This document shows, piece by piece, positions 60,389-64,000 of a stretch of 64,000 nt of DNA. Made by a program: the position numbers and the translations under genes. The notes beneath the pieces were generated by a model. The model was given only the letters and a program-made list of their open reading frames with translations. It was not told the origin of the DNA and did not search any database. Where the stretch lies: contig OY970334.1 of the NCBI GenBank assembly GCA_963717445.1, forward strand, positions 1,054,001-1,118,000. The letters run 5' to 3'. The stretch comes from JAGVPT01 sp963717445 (GTDB taxonomy: Bacteria; Bacteroidota; Ignavibacteria; UBA10030; UBA8401). Position 1 is the first letter of the stretch. Every line of letters begins with the position of its first letter.

Positions 60389-60946
60389 TCACACCCGTTC
60401 ATCGACGAAATCGCGTTCATCCGAGCGAACGACAAGTACCGGGCAGGGCGCTTTACGAACAATTTTTTCAGCCGTGCTGCCAAAGAGAACGTGCTCAACG
60501 CCGGTATGTCCGTGTGTCGCAACGATAATAAGCTCGATTTTCTCGTCTTTCGCGAATGAGACAACTTCGACAAACGGCAGACCGATTTTGACGAATGCTT
60601 CCGCCGGAACTGCTCCTTTGATCTCGTTCGTGATCAATTCCTGAAGCTCCTGCTCTCCTTTTGTCCGTAATTCATTCTCAACGTTCGGCATACCGATTTG
60701 TCCGAAACTGAAGTCTGCCGGGTAAATTGTCGGCTCGACAACGTAGAGTAAATAAATGGCAGCATTAAACTGTTGCGCAAACGGTATCGCGTAGTGGAGT
60801 GCTTTCTTTGAATAATCGGAGAAGTCGATCGGAACGAGAATCTTGCGCAGCGCAATCGGTGAGGACGACACTCTGGTTTTTTTTACGCGTGCGGGTTTTC
60901 TTTTTGGCTGAATTGTTTTTTTCTTCCGCACTTTTTTCATCTTCAT
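60389..60946 (-). CDS. Universal stress protein (UspA family)
   Basis: 185 residues. A very basic N-terminal leader (about 1-30, Lys/Arg rich) precedes one Usp domain: ILVPIDFSDYSKKALHYAIPFAQ near 34-56, LIIVATHGHTGVEHVLFGSTAEKIVRKAPCPVLVVR near 139-174. The GHTG-9x-GS ATP-binding motif is present, so it is an ATP-binding Usp. The basic leader is unusual and may bind nucleic acid or membrane. The start ATG has GGAGGCG before it. It follows the cyclic-nucleotide-binding gene by 16 nt. Confidence 0.9.
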   Translation of the reverse strand: MKMKKVRKKKTIQPKRKPARVKKTRVSSSPIALRKILVPIDFSDYSKKALHYAIPFAQQFNAAIYLLYVVEPTIYPADFSFGQIGMPNVENELRTKGEQELQELITNEIKGAVPAEAFVKIGLPFVEVVSFAKDEKIELIIVATHGHTGVEHVLFGSTAEKIVRKAPCPVLVVRSDERDFVDERV

Positions 60947-60962
60947 GGTCGCCTCCGGATAT

Positions 60963-61520
60963 TTATGAAGGTTTCAACGCATCGAGTTCTTCACGTACCT
61001 TGGAGAGCTCCTGATTTGCGTTTCTCAGCCGCTCTCCGATCATCTCTGCAACTTTCAGAACAATTTTCAGTCCTGTGCCCGGTGCTTTCTCCATAATTTC
61101 AAATAAGTCCGGGCGGAAAAATCCGATCAGGTTCGTGTCGGTCAAAGCAATGACCGACGCAGAGCGCGGTGACTCGTCGAGCAATGAAAGTTCGCCGAAG
61201 AAATCTCCATCTCTCAATACCGCTAATTCTTTTTTCGTCCCATTGGCGCCGAGGAAAATAACGGAAACTTCCCCCTGTTCAACAACATACATTCCTAATC
61301 CAGGGTCGTTTTGAAAACACACATACTCGCCCGTAACAAACTGGCGGCGATGAACAATTCCGGCGACCTGACGAAGCTCCCGCGGCTTCAAATTTTCGAA
61401 CACGGGTATCTTTAACAACATCTCTTCAATGGTAGTTGGTTTCCGTTTTATGCGGAAAACATTTTTCCACTCTAAACTTTCGGATTTCTGGATGATCTTT
61501 CGGAATCGTTCTATAGCCAC
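60963..61520 (-). CDS. Cyclic nucleotide-binding domain protein without DNA-binding domain
   Basis: 185 residues from the GTG at 61520, which has AGGA 9 nt upstream. A TTG at 61568 would add 16 residues, but that codon lies inside the -7 element of a near-perfect promoter and so should not be in the mRNA. Domain: KIPVFENLKPRELRQVAGIV, FVTGEYVCFQNDPGLGMYVVEQGEVSVIF, GDFFGELSLLDESPRSASVIALTDT (phosphate-binding cassette FGELSL-5x-RSASV), then a C-terminal helix/coiled coil to the end. No helix-turn-helix follows, so it is not a Crp-type regulator. Probably co-transcribed with the Usp gene. Confidence 0.85.
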   Translation of the reverse strand: MAIERFRKIIQKSESLEWKNVFRIKRKPTTIEEMLLKIPVFENLKPRELRQVAGIVHRRQFVTGEYVCFQNDPGLGMYVVEQGEVSVIFLGANGTKKELAVLRDGDFFGELSLLDESPRSASVIALTDTNLIGFFRPDLFEIMEKAPGTGLKIVLKVAEMIGERLRNANQELSKVREELDALKPS

Positions 61521-61565
61521 TGAGAGCTTTCCTTTATCCGACAGGGACAACGAAGGCTTAGTATA

Positions 61566-61596
61566 CAATTGTACTCTTTCACGACCTTATAATCAA
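61566..61596 (-). promoter_or_regulatory. Promoter for the cNMP-binding and Usp genes
   Basis: On the minus strand: TTG (61594-61596), 20 nt, TACAATTG (61566-61573), seven of eight in the -7 element. The -7 element sits in a 10-bp palindrome TACAATTGTA (61564-61573). It decides the start codon of the downstream gene. Confidence 0.55.
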
Positions 61597-61631
61597 CACG
61601 ATTTGTCGATGTCGAAAATAGAGGCACGTAT

Positions 61632-62552
61632 TTACCGAAGGAAGTTCAGCCAGCCGTGTGGATCTTTGCCACCTTCCACAACGTTCATAAAGCGTTTCTG
61701 AAGTTCGCGCGTGATGGGGCCTGGCTTTCCTTGACCGACCGTCATACGGTCGATGGTCCTGATCGGAGTTATTTCTGCGGCAGTCCCGGTGAAAAACACT
61801 TCATCGGCAATGTACAGCATTTCCCGCGGAATATGGGATTCTGTGATTGAAATCCCTGCATCCTTTGCGAGCGTGAGTACTGAAGATCGTGTGACACCGG
61901 GAAGCAACGCATCAATGAGCGGTGGTGTAACAATGGCTCCATCCCGAACAACGAAAATATTTTCGCCGCTTCCTTCGCTGATTTGCCCCCGGGTATCGAG
62001 AGCGATCCCTTCGGCGTAGCCGTCGGCTAGGGCTTCAAGCTTGATAAGCTGAGAATTCATGTAATTCGCTCCGGTCTTTGCCATCGTCGGAAGCGTATTC
62101 GGCGCTGGCCGCGCCCACGAAGCAACGCGCACATCAATGCCCTTGTCAAGCGCATCCGCACCGAGATATTTTCCCCACTCCCAGACCACAATGCTGACGT
62201 TGACCGGGCAACCTAGGGGACTTACGCCGACATCACCGTACCCTCTATACACTACCGGACGTATATAGCACGCCTTCAATTTATTCGCCTTAATGGTCTC
62301 CTTGATCGCAGTCTCTATCTCTTTTTTCGTATAGGGGATTTCCGCTCGATAAATTCTTGCGGAATCGAACAACCGATCGATGTGCTTATCGAGACGGAAA
62401 ATTGCAGAACCTTTTTTTGTTTCGTAACAGCGAATGCCTTCAAACCAACTGCTGCCGTAGTGAACGACATGCGACATCACATGGATCTTTGCATCATCCC
62501 AGCTGACAAGCTTTCCGTTCATCCATATTTTTTCAACTTTTTTCACTGCCAT
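61632..62552 (-). CDS. ilvE: Branched-chain amino acid aminotransferase
   Basis: 306 residues, the usual length. PLP fold type IV enzyme that transfers the amino group of Ile, Leu or Val to 2-oxoglutarate and back. Seen: KIWMNGKLVSWDDAKIHVMSHVVHYGSSWFEGIRCY near 8-43; RPVVYRGYG; WARPAPNTLPTMAKTGANYMNSQLIKLEAL near 146-175 with the PLP lysine (AKTGANY); EGIALDTRGQISEGSGENIFVV near 181-202; and EVFFTGTAAEITPIRTIDR near 251. It is preceded upstream by a 172-nt gap with two heptamer arrays. Confidence 0.96.
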   Translation of the reverse strand: MAVKKVEKIWMNGKLVSWDDAKIHVMSHVVHYGSSWFEGIRCYETKKGSAIFRLDKHIDRLFDSARIYRAEIPYTKKEIETAIKETIKANKLKACYIRPVVYRGYGDVGVSPLGCPVNVSIVVWEWGKYLGADALDKGIDVRVASWARPAPNTLPTMAKTGANYMNSQLIKLEALADGYAEGIALDTRGQISEGSGENIFVVRDGAIVTPPLIDALLPGVTRSSVLTLAKDAGISITESHIPREMLYIADEVFFTGTAAEITPIRTIDRMTVGQGKPGPITRELQKRFMNVVEGGKDPHGWLNFLR

Positions 62553-62638
62553 GGTATTGATCCCGTGTTTAAAGTTTCGTGATTGCGTATGAGATGGTAG
62601 AAGTGAAAGACTAGCTTTGGTATCTTTGTTTATATTGT

Positions 62639-62680
62639 AGGTTGTACGTTTTAGGTTTTACGTTTTACGTTTTAAGTTAT
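62639..62680. repeat. ACGTTTT heptamer array before ilvE
   Basis: Six units: AGGTTGT, ACGTTTT, AGGTTTT, ACGTTTT, ACGTTTT, AAGTTAT, exact 7-nt period. It lies in the ilvE-GNAT gap, about 86 nt upstream of the ilvE start. Confidence 0.85.
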
Positions 62681-62689
62681 AAGCGTCAG

Positions 62690-62724
62690 TTTCAACTTTT
62701 CACTTTCCACTTTTCATTTTTAAT
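62690..62724. repeat. TTTTCAC heptamer array at the GNAT stop
   Basis: Five units: TTTCAAC, TTTTCAC, TTTCCAC, TTTTCAT, TTTTAAT, period 7. It runs directly up to the stop codon of the GNAT gene (62725-62727). Confidence 0.85.
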
Positions 62725-63843
62725 TTATATTTCCATCTCGTAAATTCTGTAGGTTTTGTACCGCTTTCCGTTCATCATTTCAGCGGCACGATTCATCATA
62801 ACATTGTCTTCCAACACCCAGCTCGCTTCACCGTATTTATATCCGAGCTTCTTCGCCCGCGCTGCGGTCTCATAAAACAACACACCGGCTGCACCGGTCC
62901 TTTGCTGCTCGGGAATGACCCCCAGAACAATAATGCGGACGAGGGTAATGAGTTTTTTCTTTGTATACAAATAGTATAAGCCGCTCAATAATCCGCCATT
63001 CTTATTATACTTCAACGGAACATTGATATCGGGAAGCGAGAGAGCAAAACCAATCGGCTGGCCCTTCGCCTCAGCAATGATGATCAGTTCGGGAACCACC
63101 ACCGGTTTCAAATCGGCCGCGAGCGCATCGAATTCCGCGTCGGACATCGGCACGGCGCCCCAGTTTTTCGACCATGCCTTATTGTACATCACCTTGATAC
63201 GATCGACTTCCTCTTTAAAGTGTTTCATATCTACGGAGCGAAACGTTAATCCTTCCCGCTGTTTAACGATTTCGTTGAACCGCACAAACCGTTCCGAGTA
63301 GACGGTGTCTTGATCGAGCAGATAGGCGTACAAGTCTTTCAGTTTCTTGAAGCCGTACTTTTCAAACAGCGTTCCATAATAGGGGGGATTGTACGTCATC
63401 AGGACGACGGGACTTCGGTCAAAGCCTTCAACGAGCAAGCCGTATTCGTCATTGACCGATGGATTGGCCGGCCCGCGCATTGCCGTCACGCCTTTCGATT
63501 GCAAATATTTTCTTGCAGCATCGAACAGCGCATTCGCGACAGCCTGGTCGTTGATCGATTCATAAAATCCGAAAAAACCTATGTTCTCATTATGCTCTTT
63601 GTTGTGGTTATGGTTGACAATAGCGCCGATGCGCCCGACAACTTTGCCGTTGCGCTCGGCAAGAAACAGTTCCATGTCGGAGTGAGCATAGAACGGATTC
63701 TTTTTTTTGTCGATTAATTTTTTCCTGTCCATCATCAACGGCGGAACCCATAGCGGGTCGTTCGCATAAATGTCCCACAGGAAACGGATAAACCTTTTCT
63801 CGTCGCTTTTTGAGCGAACCGGAAGAATAGAAACGTTCTCCAT
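62725..63843 (-). CDS. GNAT-family acetyltransferase-like protein (YghO-like)
   Basis: 372 residues, much longer than a single GNAT domain. The N-terminal part (KRFIRFLWDIYANDPLWVPPL near 16-36, FYAHSDMELFLAERNGKVVGRIGAIVNHNHN near 51-81, FFGFYESINDQAVANALFDAAR) and the later VRIIVLGVIPEQQRTGAAGVLFYETAARAKKLGYKYGEASWVLEDN stretch (acetyl-CoA-type Q/R-x-x-G loop near 312-325) match the YghO group. These genes often stand beside PLP-dependent acyl-CoA transferases, as here (63925-64000). The acceptor is unknown. Ribosome site AAGGGA before the ATG. Confidence 0.78.
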   Translation of the reverse strand: MENVSILPVRSKSDEKRFIRFLWDIYANDPLWVPPLMMDRKKLIDKKKNPFYAHSDMELFLAERNGKVVGRIGAIVNHNHNKEHNENIGFFGFYESINDQAVANALFDAARKYLQSKGVTAMRGPANPSVNDEYGLLVEGFDRSPVVLMTYNPPYYGTLFEKYGFKKLKDLYAYLLDQDTVYSERFVRFNEIVKQREGLTFRSVDMKHFKEEVDRIKVMYNKAWSKNWGAVPMSDAEFDALAADLKPVVVPELIIIAEAKGQPIGFALSLPDINVPLKYNKNGGLLSGLYYLYTKKKLITLVRIIVLGVIPEQQRTGAAGVLFYETAARAKKLGYKYGEASWVLEDNVMMNRAAEMMNGKRYKTYRIYEMEI

Positions 63844-63864
63844 GATGTGATTCCCTTATTAGTG

Positions 63865-63901
63865 AAAAGCCACGCGAAGGTTCTCACCCGGCGTGGCTTT
63901 T
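63865..63901 (-). terminator. Terminator after the PLP-enzyme gene
   Basis: Perfect 7-bp stem GCCACGC/GCGTGGC (63869-63875 with 63891-63897), extended by four A-T pairs (AAAA/TTTT), 15-nt loop. The minus strand ends in TTTTC and the plus strand in TTTTTC. It lies 24 nt after the stop of the gene at 63925. Confidence 0.7.
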
Positions 63902-63924
63902 TCGAGAGTTTGAAAAAGGAGTGC

Positions 63925-64000
63925 TTAGTTAATCACGCCGAGCTTTTTTCCAATTGTGCCGAAGATTTCGAGTATTTTATCGAGATGCTTGTCTTCGTGC
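63925..64000 (-). CDS. C-terminal end of a probable PLP-dependent acyl-CoA transferase (partial)
   Basis: The last 24 codons before a TAA at 63925-63927, read by me as HEDKHLDKILEIFGTIGKK followed by LGVIN. The pattern (His, then Asp-rich helix, then GKKLG) is like the end of glycine C-acetyltransferase / 8-amino-7-oxononanoate synthase proteins. Too short for a firm call; the catalytic part is outside the window. The YghO-like GNAT neighbour fits. Confidence 0.5.
   Translation of the reverse strand, partial: HEDKHLDKILEIFGTIGKKLGVIN

Noticed and set aside
10368..62724. Heptamer arrays as ends of insertion sequences
   Set aside because: No transposase frame, no terminal inverted repeats with target duplications; motifs differ at each site.

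Overview
The window reads as a chromosome segment of a Gram-negative bacterium from the Bacteroidota / Chlorobiota / Ignavibacteriota (FCB) side of the tree. Four things seen in the sequence support this. A secreted protein (45001-46242) ends in a type IX secretion sorting domain with the NYPNPFNP motif. Lipid A genes (lpxB, lpxK) are present. Complex I is the 11-subunit form without nuoEFG. At least ten gene starts are preceded by TTG - 19 to 21 nt - a TAnnTTTG-like element, the -33/-7 promoter form known for Bacteroidota. The species cannot be named from the sequence alone. Nearly all genes lie on the minus strand; only 41666-44931 runs on the plus strand.

Layout, left to right. 1-1614: two tandem D-Ala-D-Ala-ligase-like ATP-grasp proteins, the first cut by the window edge. 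1878-5979: recG, gpsA, plsY. 6138-10292: def-like, ispD, an APC permease, queA. 10368-13237: heptamer repeats and ppdK. 13308-24394: one tightly packed run read from right to left as a GH2-like membrane protein, smc, a HAD phosphatase, an ICMT-like methyltransferase, lpxB, a DUF374 acyltransferase, lpxK and a C26 amidotransferase. 24593-30715: tpiA, gatB, sucC, pruA and a BadF-type sugar kinase. 30856-36130: AmpG-like permease, SpoIID-domain protein, DUF4922 HIT-like protein and glycosyltransferase, which together with the kinase look like a peptidoglycan-salvage locus. 36292-41351: clpB, a small membrane protein, dnaK. 41666-44931 (plus): M28 peptidase, birA, coaX. 45001-46242: T9SS cargo with Asp-box repeats. 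46436-57139: nuoABCDHIJKLMN. 57241-58036: TPR protein and tRNA-Arg(CCG). 58469-58995: DinJ/YafQ toxin-antitoxin. 59149-64000: dipeptide epimerase, universal stress protein, cyclic-nucleotide-binding protein, ilvE, a GNAT protein and the end of a PLP enzyme.

Most genes are ordinary housekeeping. The points that stand out are: (1) short arrays with an exact 7-nt period but different motifs, often two per intergenic gap, one array touching or supplying the stop codon of the upstream gene and the other lying just before the next start codon; (2) a probable muropeptide-salvage locus whose SpoIID-type protein has no export signal and which includes an uncharacterised HIT-type protein; (3) a GH2-like protein that has lost both catalytic glutamates and is fused to a multi-helix membrane domain, placed first in an smc/lipid A gene run; (4) a consistent promoter grammar, with perfect inverted repeats starting at the -33 TTG of dnaK and of the toxin-antitoxin operon.
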